A stretch of DNA of 41,266 bases from Halieaceae bacterium UBA5085 (GTDB lineage: Bacteria > Pseudomonadota > Gammaproteobacteria > Pseudomonadales > Halieaceae): positions 558 through 41,823 of the forward strand of contig DIAF01000011.1 of NCBI GenBank assembly GCA_002414665.1. Reading direction: 5' to 3'. The notes below the pieces were generated by a model. The model searched no databases, was not told where the DNA came from, and saw nothing but the letters and a program-made list of their open reading frames with translations. The position numbers and the translations under genes are program-made. Below are positions 34,325 through 41,266 of this stretch, piece after piece (the first letter of the stretch is position 1; each line of letters opens with the position of its first letter).

Positions 34325-34379
34325 CTGTCATGAAAGTGTCATGAAAATCGCATAAAATTGACATTTTAGTGTCATGCGC
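34325..34379 (+). promoter_or_regulatory. Array of five PhoB half-sites upstream of the porin
   Basis: Units start at 34325 (CTGTCAT), 34336 (GTGTCAT), 34347 (ATCGCAT), 34358 (TTGACAT) and 34369 (GTGTCAT), each exactly 11 bases after the last and each ending in CAT. The first two and the last are close to consensus. TAAAAT at 34353-34358 could be the -10 served by the first pair; otherwise no clear -10 follows the fifth unit. Strong phosphate control of the porin is predicted. Confidence 0.8.
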
Positions 34380-34412
34380 GGCGGCGCGTGCACAGGCAGA
34401 TGAGGAAAATCC

Positions 34413-35696
34413 ATGAACAGACTCTCTCTGGGGGTGGCGGTCGCCGCCGCATCCATCACCATGTTTTCACCCGTTTCCGCGCTGGCAGCAGTCAGCGAAG
34501 CCGAGTTCGCGCAACTGCAGGCGCAGATGGCCGGGTTGATGGCTCGCGTTGCGGCACTGGAAGAAGAGAATGCCGCACTGCGCGAGAACACTGCCAACGC
34601 AGTTTCTGAAATACGCCTCACCCGTGAAGCGGTCGCCGCTGCGCCGCCGCGCGCGTCAACAGGGCTGAACTCGGACACGTTCCGCTTCTCCGGAGATTTC
34701 CGCTACCGGTACGAGGAAATTGATATCGGCCAGCGCGTCGTACGAACACGACATCGCGTGCGTGCCCGGGCCGGTTTCGTCGCCCAGCTGCCCCAGGACG
34801 TGCAGGTCGGGTTGAGACTGGCGGCCGGTAACGACTCACCGGTCTCCGGCAATGCGACGCTGGGTGGCGGCGGGACCAGTAAAGAGCTGTATCTCGACCA
34901 GGCCTGGGCTACATGGCAGCCGTTCGATGGCGCATACGCCACCATCGGCAAGATGAAGAACCCGATGTATCGTCCCGAGGGCTCCGGTCTGCTATGGGAC
35001 TCGGATTACACCCCTGAAGGCATAGCGCTTGGCTGGGCCAACGAGCACCTGTTCGTGAACGCCGTGGCGCACGCATTGGACAGCGACAGCGCACGTGCCA
35101 ACAACGCCTTTTACTACGGTGTACAGTCCGGCTTCACCCTGGCTCTCGGTGACCAGCTGGGACTGACCGCCGGCGGTGGCTATATTGATATGCCGGTGAA
35201 GGGCAAGAATACCTACTTCGGCGCGTTCGACGTCTTTTTCGGCAACAGCTTCAGCTGCGACACGATCCTGCTGACGTTCTGCACCTACGACAACAACTAC
35301 GAGGAGCTCGAGCTCTTCGCCACGCTGGATATCGACGGCTTGGGACTGCCAGCAGCGGTGTACGGCCACTACGCGCAAAACCTGGATGCCGACGACGAGG
35401 ACACGGCCTGGTCCGCCGGGGCCCGGCTCGGCAAGGCCAGCGGCGCGGGAAGCTGGCAGGTCAGCTATGAATTTGCCTCCATCGAGGCCGACTCGCTGCT
35501 GGCCCTGCTCAGCGACTCCAACATCGGCGGTGGTGGCACTGACGTGCGTGGCCATAAACTGGGCGCTGTATTTGCCGTCGACAAGCAGTGGCATGTTGGC
35601 CTGACGTTGTTTGTCGACAACGAAAGCCTTGGCAGCCGATTTGATGACCCGATTGATTATGACCGGGTCATATTCGATACCTCCTTCAAGTACTGA
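34413..35696 (+). CDS. Porin_5-like outer-membrane porin, predicted PhoB-controlled
   Basis: The 427-residue protein has a signal peptide (about 1-26), a short coiled coil (about 27-75, QLQAQMAGLMARVAALEEEN) like those that link porins to peptidoglycan or form trimer stalks, and a beta-barrel-like body of alternating residues that ends in the aromatic C-terminus TSFKY expected of outer-membrane proteins. FRFSGDFRYRYEE and LDQAWATWQPFDGAYATIGKMKNPMY resemble the putative-porin family Porin_5, not OprP/OprO, by eye. Two Cys lie close together near residues 285-295. A good AGGA site precedes the ATG. Position after phoU and the PhoB array suggest a role in phosphate or phosphorylated-solute uptake, which is inference. 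Confidence 0.8.
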   Translation: MNRLSLGVAVAAASITMFSPVSALAAVSEAEFAQLQAQMAGLMARVAALEEENAALRENTANAVSEIRLTREAVAAAPPRASTGLNSDTFRFSGDFRYRYEEIDIGQRVVRTRHRVRARAGFVAQLPQDVQVGLRLAAGNDSPVSGNATLGGGGTSKELYLDQAWATWQPFDGAYATIGKMKNPMYRPEGSGLLWDSDYTPEGIALGWANEHLFVNAVAHALDSDSARANNAFYYGVQSGFTLALGDQLGLTAGGGYIDMPVKGKNTYFGAFDVFFGNSFSCDTILLTFCTYDNNYEELELFATLDIDGLGLPAAVYGHYAQNLDADDEDTAWSAGARLGKASGAGSWQVSYEFASIEADSLLALLSDSNIGGGGTDVRGHKLGAVFAVDKQWHVGLTLFVDNESLGSRFDDPIDYDRVIFDTSFKY

Positions 35697-35698
35697 AC

Positions 35699-35728
35699 GT
35701 AAGCGGCAGGTCGGGGCAGCCCGCTTAC
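35699..35728 (+). terminator. Hairpin downstream of the porin
   Basis: GTAAGCGG (35699-35706) and CCGCTTAC (35721-35728) are perfect inverted arms with a 14-base loop, starting 3 bases after the porin stop. No T-tract follows. An overlapping alternative stem pairs GGCAGG with CCTGCC further right. Confidence 0.4.
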
Positions 35729-35761
35729 CGGTGGGGCCTGCCCGGCCCGTAGCCCGCCGCG

Positions 35762-35791
35762 TTGCTTTGTGCGGCGTGGCTTGAGTACAAT
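35762..35791 (+). promoter_or_regulatory. Candidate promoter for tRNA-Glu
   Basis: TTGCTT (35762-35767) and TACAAT (35786-35791) are separated by 18 bases; the predicted start is near 35798, about 26 bases before the tRNA. The region just after the -10 is fairly GC-rich, as in growth-rate-controlled stable RNA promoters. Confidence 0.55.
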
Positions 35792-35823
35792 ATGTTCCTC
35801 GGCATTTTGGCCGCTGCGTCTGT

Positions 35824-35899
35824 GTCCCCTTCGTCTAGTGGTCCAGGACACCGCCCTTTCACGGCGGGAACAGGGGTTCGAACCCCCTAGGGGACGCCA
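35824..35899 (+). tRNA. tRNA-Glu (anticodon UUC)
   Basis: The acceptor arms GTCCCCT (35824-35830) and AGGGGAC (35889-35895) pair fully, followed by discriminator G and an encoded CCA (35897-35899). The anticodon stem CCGCC/GGCGG encloses loop CTTTCAC with anticodon TTC at 35858-35860. The T-arm CAGGGGTTCGAACCCCCT is canonical. At 76 bases it is a complete tRNA. The hisC start codon lies 17 bases downstream. Confidence 0.98.
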
Positions 35900-35916
35900 T
35901 TTATCGGAACTTGCTC

Positions 35917-36984
35917 ATGAGTCGCTACTGGAGTGACGTGGTGCGGCGTCTTACGCCCTATGTACCCGGTGAACAACCGCGGCACCCCCGTCTGGTCAAG
36001 CTCAACACCAACGAAAGTCCCTATCCGCCATCACCGCGCGTGCTGGAGGCCATTCACCGTATCGACGGCGACGCCTTGCGGCGCTATCCGGATCCCGAGT
36101 CCACCGCGCTGCGCGAGGCATTGGCGGAGAGGGCGGCGCTGCTGCCCGAACAGGTTTTCCTCGGCAACGGGTCCGATGAGGTGCTGGCGCATGTATTCAT
36201 GGGGCTGCTGCGGCACGCTGCGCCGCTACTGTTCCCGGACATCAGTTACAGCTTTTACCCGGTCTGGTGTGATCTGTACGACGTTGTCGGCGAGCCGGTG
36301 GCACTGCGCGAGAACTTCAGCATTGATGTGGCCGACTATGCGCGCCCCAATGGGGGTATTATCCTGCCCAATCCCAACGCGCCTACGGGGATGCTGCTGG
36401 CCCTCGAGGATATTCGCCGTCTGCTGGAGACAAACCGGGACAGCGTGGTGGTGATTGATGAGGCCTATATCGATTTCGGTGGAGCATCAGCGGTTACACT
36501 GGTGAATACCTATGACAACCTGCTGGTGGTGCAAACGCTGTCGAAATCCCGTGCCCTGGCAGGGCTCCGCGTGGGCGTAGCCTACGGCCACGTCGACCTG
36601 ATTGACGGCCTGCAGCGCGTGAAAAACTCCTTCAACTCTTACCCACTGGATGCCGTGGCCCAGCGCGCGGTGCTTGCGTCGCTGGAGGATGAGGCCTGGT
36701 TCGAGGCATCGTGCGCCAAGGTGATTGCGAGCCGGTCGCGGCTCACGCAAGGGTTGCAGAAGCTCGGTTTCACCGTATTGCCGTCCAGCGCCAATTTTGT
36801 TTTTGCGTCCCCCGGCGCAGGGCGCGACGCCCAGGCGCTGTTTCTGGCCCTGCGTGAGCGCGGAATCATTGTGCGACACTTCAATAAACCGCGTATCGCC
36901 GATTTCCTGCGCATCAGCGTGGGTACTGATGAGCAGTGTGAGGCATTGCTGGACGCCCTGTCGGACCTGACTCAGCGCCGCTGA
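35917..36984 (+). CDS. hisC: Histidinol-phosphate aminotransferase HisC
   Basis: The 355-residue PLP enzyme transfers an amino group from glutamate to imidazole acetol phosphate in histidine synthesis. Family blocks are KLNTNESPYPPSP, LGNGSDEVL (cofactor phosphate), NPNAPTG, IDEAYIDF and the Schiff-base Lys210 in LSKSRALAGLRVG, with the terminal FLRISVGTDEQ substrate Arg. Related enzymes acting on aromatic 2-oxoacids share these motifs. No other his genes are nearby. The ATG at 35917 is preferred to a TTG at 35911; no strong ribosome site is seen. It probably shares the tRNA-Glu promoter. Its 3' end overlaps the convergent ketosynthase gene by 13 bases. Confidence 0.92.
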   Translation: MSRYWSDVVRRLTPYVPGEQPRHPRLVKLNTNESPYPPSPRVLEAIHRIDGDALRRYPDPESTALREALAERAALLPEQVFLGNGSDEVLAHVFMGLLRHAAPLLFPDISYSFYPVWCDLYDVVGEPVALRENFSIDVADYARPNGGIILPNPNAPTGMLLALEDIRRLLETNRDSVVVIDEAYIDFGGASAVTLVNTYDNLLVVQTLSKSRALAGLRVGVAYGHVDLIDGLQRVKNSFNSYPLDAVAQRAVLASLEDEAWFEASCAKVIASRSRLTQGLQKLGFTVLPSSANFVFASPGAGRDAQALFLALRERGIIVRHFNKPRIADFLRISVGTDEQCEALLDALSDLTQRR

Positions 36985-38093
36985 AGAATGACGCTGCCGA
37001 TACTGTAGCCGGCACCGAAGGAACAAAGCACGCCAAGGTCGCCGCTGGCAAAATCGGCGCGATGCTTGTGAAAGGCGATGATGGAACCGGCGGAACTCGT
37101 GTTGGCGTATTCGTCCAGAATGGTCGGTGCCTCATCGGCGGTGGCATCACGGCCCAGGACCTTGCGCGAGATCAGCTGGTTCATGCTCAGGTTTGCCTGG
37201 TGCAGCCACAGGCGTTTGAGCTGCTCGGGTGCAATGTCCAGTCCCTGCAGCTGATCGCTGATCTGTCGGGCAACGGCGGGACAGACTTCCTTGAAGACTT
37301 TGCGTCCTTCCTGCACAAACAGCTTGTCGGGCTTGCCGATACCTTCCTCGGCGGCCCTGTTGAGGAAGCCGAAGTTATTGCGGATGTTGTTGGAAAACAA
37401 CGTTTGCAGCCTGCTGTCCACGATGCTGTAGGTTTCGCTGGCAGTCGCGTCCTCGGCCCGCTCGACGATAATTGCGGTGCAGACATCGCCAAAAATGAAG
37501 TGCGAGTCGCGGTCGCGGAAGTTCAGGTGCCCACTGCAGATCTCCGGATTGAGTATCAGCACGCAGCGCGCGCTGCCCGAGCGGATGCTGTCCCGCGCCT
37601 GCTGTATGCCGAAGGTGGCCGACGAACAGGCGACGTTCATGTCGAAGCCAAAACCTTCAATTCCCAACGCGTCCTGTACTTCTACCGCAATCGCCGGGTA
37701 GGCGCGCTGCAGGTTGGAACAGGCCACGATCACGGCGTCGATATCAGAAGCCTGCTTGCCGGCCTGTGCCATGGCTTCTCGGGCAGCCGCAACGGCAATT
37801 TCACACTGTATCGAGGGACTGCTGTCAGGTCGCTCGGGGATACGTGGCACCATGCGTTGTGGGTCGAGGATGCCCGTTTTGTCGATAACATAGCGAGACT
37901 TGATGCCCGACGCCTTCTCGACAAACTCCGCGGATGATGGCTGCATGGCTGCGATATCGCCGGCGGCAATCGCGGCCGCATTCTCTGCGTTGAACTGCTC
38001 CACCCAGGTGTTGAATGATTCGACCAGTTCTGCGTTGCTGATGGACTGTGCGGGTGTGAACAACCCAGTGCCGCTGATGACAACCTCGCTCAT
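36972..38093 (-). CDS. 3-oxoacyl-ACP synthase III family protein (FabH-like)
   Basis: The 373-residue condensing enzyme carries the KAS III triad Cys156 (NVACSSATFG), His298 (WLHQAN) and Asn331 (YANTSSAGS). It is longer than standard FabH (about 317) because of an N-terminal insert (about residues 30-90), a feature shared with the FabH2-like group of Pseudomonas (the PA3286 type, from memory), which primes synthesis with acyl-CoAs from beta-oxidation. The exact primer is not known here. The ATG at 38093 begins the thiolase strand VVISGTG; an upstream extension lacks support and would cross the terminator. It follows gltA on the same strand but is separated by that terminator. Confidence 0.88.
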   Translation of the reverse strand: MSEVVISGTGLFTPAQSISNAELVESFNTWVEQFNAENAAAIAAGDIAAMQPSSAEFVEKASGIKSRYVIDKTGILDPQRMVPRIPERPDSSPSIQCEIAVAAAREAMAQAGKQASDIDAVIVACSNLQRAYPAIAVEVQDALGIEGFGFDMNVACSSATFGIQQARDSIRSGSARCVLILNPEICSGHLNFRDRDSHFIFGDVCTAIIVERAEDATASETYSIVDSRLQTLFSNNIRNNFGFLNRAAEEGIGKPDKLFVQEGRKVFKEVCPAVARQISDQLQGLDIAPEQLKRLWLHQANLSMNQLISRKVLGRDATADEAPTILDEYANTSSAGSIIAFHKHRADFASGDLGVLCSFGAGYSIGSVILQRR

Positions 38094-38139
38094 GACTTGG
38101 GGATTTCCTGTGGCGTAGTAGTGGTGAAGGAGTGTAACC

Positions 38140-38168
38140 AAAAAAGGCCGCGGTTGGGCGGCCTTTTT
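38140..38168 (-). terminator. Strong intrinsic terminator after gltA
   Basis: AAAAAGGCCG (38141-38150) and CGGCCTTTTT (38159-38168) form a perfect 10-bp arm pair with an 8-base loop. On the minus strand the stem is followed by a run of six T, ending the gltA transcript 17 bases after its stop. T-tracts on both sides make it potentially bidirectional. The ketosynthase gene downstream therefore needs its own promoter or readthrough. Confidence 0.9.
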
Positions 38169-38184
38169 CGGGCGGCGGGGCAGG

Positions 38185-39477
38185 TTAGCCGCGCTTGTCC
38201 AGTGCGACATAATCCCGCTGGGTGTGGCCGGTGTAGAGCTGGCGCGGTCGCCCGATTCGGTAGCTGCCGCTGATCATCTCATGCCAGTGTGCAATCCAGC
38301 CTACAGTGCGGCCGACGGCAAAGATCACGGTGAACATGCTCGTGGGGATGCCGATGGCCTTGAGAATGATGCCGGAGTAGAAGTCTACGTTGGGATACAG
38401 TTTGCGCTCGATGAAGTAGGGATCCTCAAGGGCGATCTGCTCCAGTCGTTTGGCGATGGCGAGCAAAGGATCGTTTTCGATGCCCAGCTCCGCCAGCACG
38501 TCATCGGCGGCCTCCTTCATCACCTTGGCTCGCGGGTCGAAGTTCTTGTAGACACGGTGCCCGAAGCCCATCAGGCGGAAGGGGTCGTCCTTGTCCTTGG
38601 CGCGGGCCACGAACTCGTCGATACGCGACACGTCGCCGATTTCTTCGAGCATTTCCAGCACCGCTTCATTGGCCCCCCCGTGCGACGGCCCCCAGAGTGC
38701 TGCGATGCCAGCCGCGATGCAGGCAAACGGGTTGGCCCCTGAAGAGCCAGCCAGACGCACCGTCGAGGTGGACGCGTTTTGCTCGTGGTCTGCGTGGAGC
38801 AGGAAGATGCGATCCATGGCGCGGGCCAGTACCGGGCTCACGTTGCTGGGCTCGCAGGGGTTGCCGAACATCATGTGCAGGAAGTTTTCTGCGTATCCCA
38901 TGTTGTTGTCGGGGTACATGAAGGGTTGGCCGATGGAGAACTTGTAGCTCATTGCTGCCAGCGTGGGCATTTTGGCGATCAGTCGGAACGCTGCAACCTG
39001 GCGGTGATGCTCATCGGAGATATCCAGCGAGTCGTGATAAAATGCGGACAAAGCGCCGACAACACCGCACATGACCGCCATCGGATGCGCGTCGCGACGG
39101 AAGCCGTTGAAGAACGTACGGATCTGTTCGTGGACCATGGTGTGGCGCTTGACGGTGCTGACGAAGGTTTCTTTCTGCTCAGCGGTGGGCAGCTCTCCGT
39201 ACAGCAGCAGGTAGCAGGTTTCCAGGTAATCGCTTTGCTCGGCCAGCTGGTCAATGGGGTAGCCGCGGTGCAACAGAATGCCCTTGCCGCCGTCGATGTA
39301 GGTGATTTTCGACTCACAGGCTGCAGTAGAAACGAACCCCGGATCGTAGGTGAACATATCCCTGGAGGTGAGGGCACCCACGTCGATCACGTCTGGACCG
39401 AGTGTGCCGGAGTAAACGGGGAGTTCGATGGTTTCGTCCAGCCCGTCTACTTTCAGGGTTGCTTTTTTGTCGCTCAT
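38185..39477 (-). CDS. gltA: Citrate synthase (type II, hexameric)
   Basis: The 430-residue enzyme condenses acetyl-CoA with oxaloacetate. Catalytic residues are intact: His266 (WGPSHGGANE), His307 (GFGHRVYKN) and Asp365 (PNVDFYSG). The N-terminal beta domain typical of the NADH-sensitive gram-negative type is present, and length matches E. coli GltA (427). The ATG at 39477 has AGGA 7 bases upstream. A near-consensus promoter lies about 35 bases upstream, and a strong terminator follows. It is divergent from sdhCDA, a common arrangement in gammaproteobacteria. Confidence 0.97.
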   Translation of the reverse strand: MSDKKATLKVDGLDETIELPVYSGTLGPDVIDVGALTSRDMFTYDPGFVSTAACESKITYIDGGKGILLHRGYPIDQLAEQSDYLETCYLLLYGELPTAEQKETFVSTVKRHTMVHEQIRTFFNGFRRDAHPMAVMCGVVGALSAFYHDSLDISDEHHRQVAAFRLIAKMPTLAAMSYKFSIGQPFMYPDNNMGYAENFLHMMFGNPCEPSNVSPVLARAMDRIFLLHADHEQNASTSTVRLAGSSGANPFACIAAGIAALWGPSHGGANEAVLEMLEEIGDVSRIDEFVARAKDKDDPFRLMGFGHRVYKNFDPRAKVMKEAADDVLAELGIENDPLLAIAKRLEQIALEDPYFIERKLYPNVDFYSGIILKAIGIPTSMFTVIFAVGRTVGWIAHWHEMISGSYRIGRPRQLYTGHTQRDYVALDKRG

Positions 39478-39512
39478 GAAAGGTCCTGCGATGTGGTTCT
39501 GTGGGGTGCCCA

Positions 39513-39540
39513 ACTATAAAGTCTCGGCAGCTTTTGTCAA
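39513..39540 (-). promoter_or_regulatory. Sigma-70 promoter of gltA
   Basis: On the minus strand a perfect TTGACA (39540-39535) and TATAGT (39518-39513) are separated by 16 bases. The predicted start is near 39506, giving a leader of about 29 bases that includes the gltA ribosome site. Confidence 0.8.
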
Positions 39541-39595
39541 TTGATCTGGCTCTATTTGCCAGCATCCTGAGCCTTTTGGCGGCGAAAGTCACGGA

Positions 39596-39627
39596 TCGCG
39601 AACGCCGACGTTCGGCGACGTTCGCGA
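39596..39627. repeat. Nested palindrome between the gltA and sdhC promoters
   Basis: Outer arms TCGCGAACG (39596-39604) and CGTTCGCGA (39619-39627) enclose inner arms CGCCGA (39603-39608) and TCGGCG (39612-39617). The sequence also reads as a direct repeat CGACGTTCG at an 11-base period. It lies 36 bases upstream of the sdhC -35 and 56 bases upstream of the gltA -35, suited to a shared operator or a DNA structural element. Confidence 0.6.
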
Positions 39628-39662
39628 CATCAAGGCAGTCCGCCCCCTGCGCAGGTAGAGGT

Positions 39663-39691
39663 TTGTAATTAGAAGCACATCCCCCTATAAT
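39663..39691 (+). promoter_or_regulatory. Sigma-70 promoter of sdhCDA
   Basis: TTGTAA (39663-39668) and a perfect TATAAT (39686-39691) are separated by 17 bases. The predicted start near 39698 gives a leader of about 100 bases before the sdhC GTG. Confidence 0.75.
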
Positions 39692-39737
39692 TCTGCGCGC
39701 TTTCTCCGCATGTTTTTTGCGAAAAGCGATAGCGCCG

Positions 39738-39775
39738 GGCCACGTGGCCGGCCCCCTTTAATCGCCTTTGTGGCG
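39738..39775 (+). other. Stem-loops in the sdhC leader
   Basis: GGCCACGTGGCC (39738-39749) is a perfect 12-base palindrome extended by GCCG/CGGC with a bulge. A second small stem, CGCC (39763-39766) with GGCG (39772-39775), lies 24 bases before the start codon. No known riboswitch was recognised. Confidence 0.4.
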
Positions 39776-39798
39776 TCCGTAACGGTGGAAACTGAACT

Positions 39799-40173
39799 GT
39801 GAAAGACAAACGTCCCGTGAACCTGGACATCGGCAGCATGCGGCTCCCCATAACCGCATGGGCATCGATCACCCATCGCGCCTCCGGTGTTTTTCTCTTT
39901 TTCGCTATGGTCTTCCTGGTGTGGGCGCTCGACATGAGCCTGCGCAGTCCCGAGGACTTCGCCATGCTGCAGGAGGCCCTTACCGGTCCGCTGGCCAAAC
40001 TGATCCTCTGGGCAATTTCCGCAGGCCTGATCTACCACGCGCTGGCGGGGATCAAGCACATCATCATGGATTTCGGTATTGGCGAAAGCTTCGAGGGCGG
40101 CGCTCTGGGTGCGCGTCTGGTGATTGGCCTGTCCGTTGTCCTGATCCTGCTGGCGGGGGTTCTGATATGGTAA
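39799..40173 (+). CDS. sdhC: Succinate dehydrogenase cytochrome b556 subunit SdhC
   Basis: The 124-residue membrane anchor of complex II has three helices. RPVNLDIGSMRLPITAWASI and ITHRASGVFLF form the N-terminal quinone-site block with Ser and Arg, and YHALAGIKHIIMDFG carries the heme b ligand His. The start is a GTG with a weak ribosome site. It overlaps sdhD by seven bases. Confidence 0.95.
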   Translation: MKDKRPVNLDIGSMRLPITAWASITHRASGVFLFFAMVFLVWALDMSLRSPEDFAMLQEALTGPLAKLILWAISAGLIYHALAGIKHIIMDFGIGESFEGGALGARLVIGLSVVLILLAGVLIW

Positions 40174-40529
40174 CTGCAGTAACAAGTTTTGGTCGCTCTG
40201 GCACTTCTGACTGGCTGGTACAGCGTGTCAGCGGTGTGATTCTCCTGGCGTATTTCCTGTTTATCGCCTGGGTCGTACTCAGCGGTGTGGACTATGTGAG
40301 CTGGAAAGCCCTGTTCACGCAGACCTGGGTACGCGTGTTCAGCCTGATGGCTCTGCTGTCGCTGGCAGCGCATGCCTGGATCGGTCTGTGGGCGGTGGTG
40401 ACCGACTACCTCACCGAACGCATGATGGGGACAACGGGCAATGTCCTGCGTATATCGTCACAACTGGTGATAGCGCTGGTGCTTTTTGTGTATGTGGTCT
40501 GGGGCGTGCAGATCCTCTGGGGATATTGA
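40167..40529 (+). CDS. sdhD: Succinate dehydrogenase membrane anchor SdhD
   Basis: The 120-residue three-helix subunit has DWLVQRVSGVILLAYFLFI at its first helix, SLAAHAWIGLWAVVTDYL with the heme-ligand His and the quinone-site Asp-Tyr pair, and a final helix ending ILWGY. The ATG lies inside the sdhC 3' end after a GGGGG ribosome site. The sdhA start follows 3 bases after its stop. Confidence 0.94.
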   Translation: MVTAVTSFGRSGTSDWLVQRVSGVILLAYFLFIAWVVLSGVDYVSWKALFTQTWVRVFSLMALLSLAAHAWIGLWAVVTDYLTERMMGTTGNVLRISSQLVIALVLFVYVVWGVQILWGY

Positions 40530-40532
40530 GAT

Positions 40533-41266
40533 ATGACAGCATTGCGAACGATTTCTTTTGATGGCGTGATTGTCGGCGGTGGCGGTGCAGGCATGCGCGC
40601 CGCGCTGCAGCTGGCGCAGTCCGGCTACAAGACGGCGGTTATTTCCAAAGTCTTCCCCACGCGCTCACACACGGTGTCTGCTCAGGGCGGCATCACCTGC
40701 GCCATTGCCAGCGCCGACCCCAATGACGATTGGCGCTGGCACATGTATGACACGGTCAAGGGCTCCGATTATATCGGCGACCAGGACGCTATCGAGTACA
40801 TGTGCAGCGTCGGCCCGGAAGCGGTGTTCGAGCTGGAACACATGGGGCTGCCTTTTTCCCGCACCGAGGAAGGGCGTATCTACCAGCGTCCTTTCGGCGG
40901 CCAGTCGAAGGGCCCCGACGATCCTACCCAGGCTGCCCGGACCTGTGCCGCAGCCGACCGCACGGGGCATGCCCTGCTGCACACCCTCTATCAGGGCAAT
41001 ATCAAGAACAACACGGTGTTCTTCAATGAGTGGTATGCCACCGACCTGGTCAAGAACCAGGACGGGGCCGTGGTGGGCGTGATCGCCATCTGCATGGAAA
41101 CCGGCGAAACCGTCTATGTGAAATCCAAGGCCACTGTGTTCGCCACAGGCGGAGCAGGGCGGATTTACGCCTCGACCACCAACGCCCATATCAACACCGG
41201 TGATGGCATCGGCATGGCGCTGCGCGCAGGTTTCCCGGTGCAGGACATCGAAATGTGGCAGTTCCA
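40533..41266 (+). CDS. sdhA: Succinate dehydrogenase flavoprotein subunit SdhA (5' part, cut by window end)
   Basis: The visible 244 residues are the N-terminal FAD domain of the complex II catalytic subunit. The FAD motif VGGGGAGMRAALQLA is followed by FPTRSHTVSAQGG, whose His is the covalent FAD attachment site, then DDWRWHMYDTVKGSDYIGDQD and FSRTEEGRIYQRPFGGQ, and ATGGAGRIYASTTNAHINTG near the edge. About 345 residues of a usual 590 are missing because the window ends; nothing suggests a broken gene. Confidence 0.96.
   Translation, partial: MTALRTISFDGVIVGGGGAGMRAALQLAQSGYKTAVISKVFPTRSHTVSAQGGITCAIASADPNDDWRWHMYDTVKGSDYIGDQDAIEYMCSVGPEAVFELEHMGLPFSRTEEGRIYQRPFGGQSKGPDDPTQAARTCAAADRTGHALLHTLYQGNIKNNTVFFNEWYATDLVKNQDGAVVGVIAICMETGETVYVKSKATVFATGGAGRIYASTTNAHINTGDGIGMALRAGFPVQDIEMWQF

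Larger units (their letters stand above)
39478..39798. other. Divergent gltA-sdhC regulatory region
   Basis: This 321-base gene-free stretch holds a sigma-70 promoter for gltA (39513-39540, minus), a nested palindrome (39596-39627), a sigma-70 promoter for sdhC (39663-39691) and a structured sdhC leader with a GC hairpin around 39738-39749. No convincing small gene was seen. Confidence 0.8.

Noticed and set aside
1..41266. CRISPR arrays, insertion sequences, prophage genes, attachment sites or antiphage systems
   Set aside because: No regularly spaced repeats, transposase or integrase motifs were seen, and the single tRNA has an intact 3' end with no repeat of it nearby.

Overview
The window looks like a chromosomal segment of a GC-rich gammaproteobacterium. 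This is inferred from smc-zipA-ligA in place of mukBEF, a complete ccmABCDEFGHI (system I) cytochrome c maturation cluster, a compact phoBR-pstSCAB-phoU block, and gltA divergent from sdhCDA. The very large PstC and PstA and a 2-oxoacid oxidoreductase with a GltD-like subunit suggest a marine lineage such as Halieaceae/Cellvibrionales. That placement is a guess without database searches. Coding is dense, most junctions are stop/start overlaps, and I see no insertion sequence, prophage, CRISPR array or rRNA.

Layout. 1-3832: tesA (minus) divergent from a YbbA/YbbP-type exporter, with start codons that overlap. 3846-5456: mdh and a TetR-family regulator on the minus strand. 5584-13353: ttcA running directly into ccmABCDEFGHI. 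13498-20625: smc, zipA, ligA and a small transglycosylase-like lipoprotein. 20794-25487: a three-gene 2-oxoacid oxidoreductase (korC-like flavo-iron-sulfur subunit, fused gamma-alpha subunit, beta subunit). 25627-35696: phoB, phoR, pstS, pstC, pstA, pstB, phoU and a Porin_5-like outer-membrane protein, with Pho boxes before phoB, pstS and the porin. 35824-36984: tRNA-Glu(UUC) followed at once by hisC. 36972-39477: a FabH-like ketosynthase and gltA on the minus strand, separated by a strong bidirectional terminator. 39799-41266: sdhC, sdhD and the first part of sdhA, which runs off the right edge.

How it fits together. Three themes dominate: aerobic respiration and the TCA cycle (mdh, gltA, sdhCDA, ccm, and probably the 2-oxoacid oxidoreductase); chromosome handling and division (smc, zipA, ligA); and phosphate scavenging under PhoB control. 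Most of the region is conserved core genome. The points that stand out are a seven-repeat beta-propeller-like insert in PstC paired with a coiled-coil insert in PstA, a five-unit PhoB half-site array in front of a porin that is not OprP-like by eye, an antisense Pho box inside phoR, a redox-linked alternative 2-oxoacid dehydrogenase in an apparently aerobic organism, and a nested palindrome between the divergent gltA and sdhC promoters. All functional calls rest on motif recognition by eye; no searches were run.
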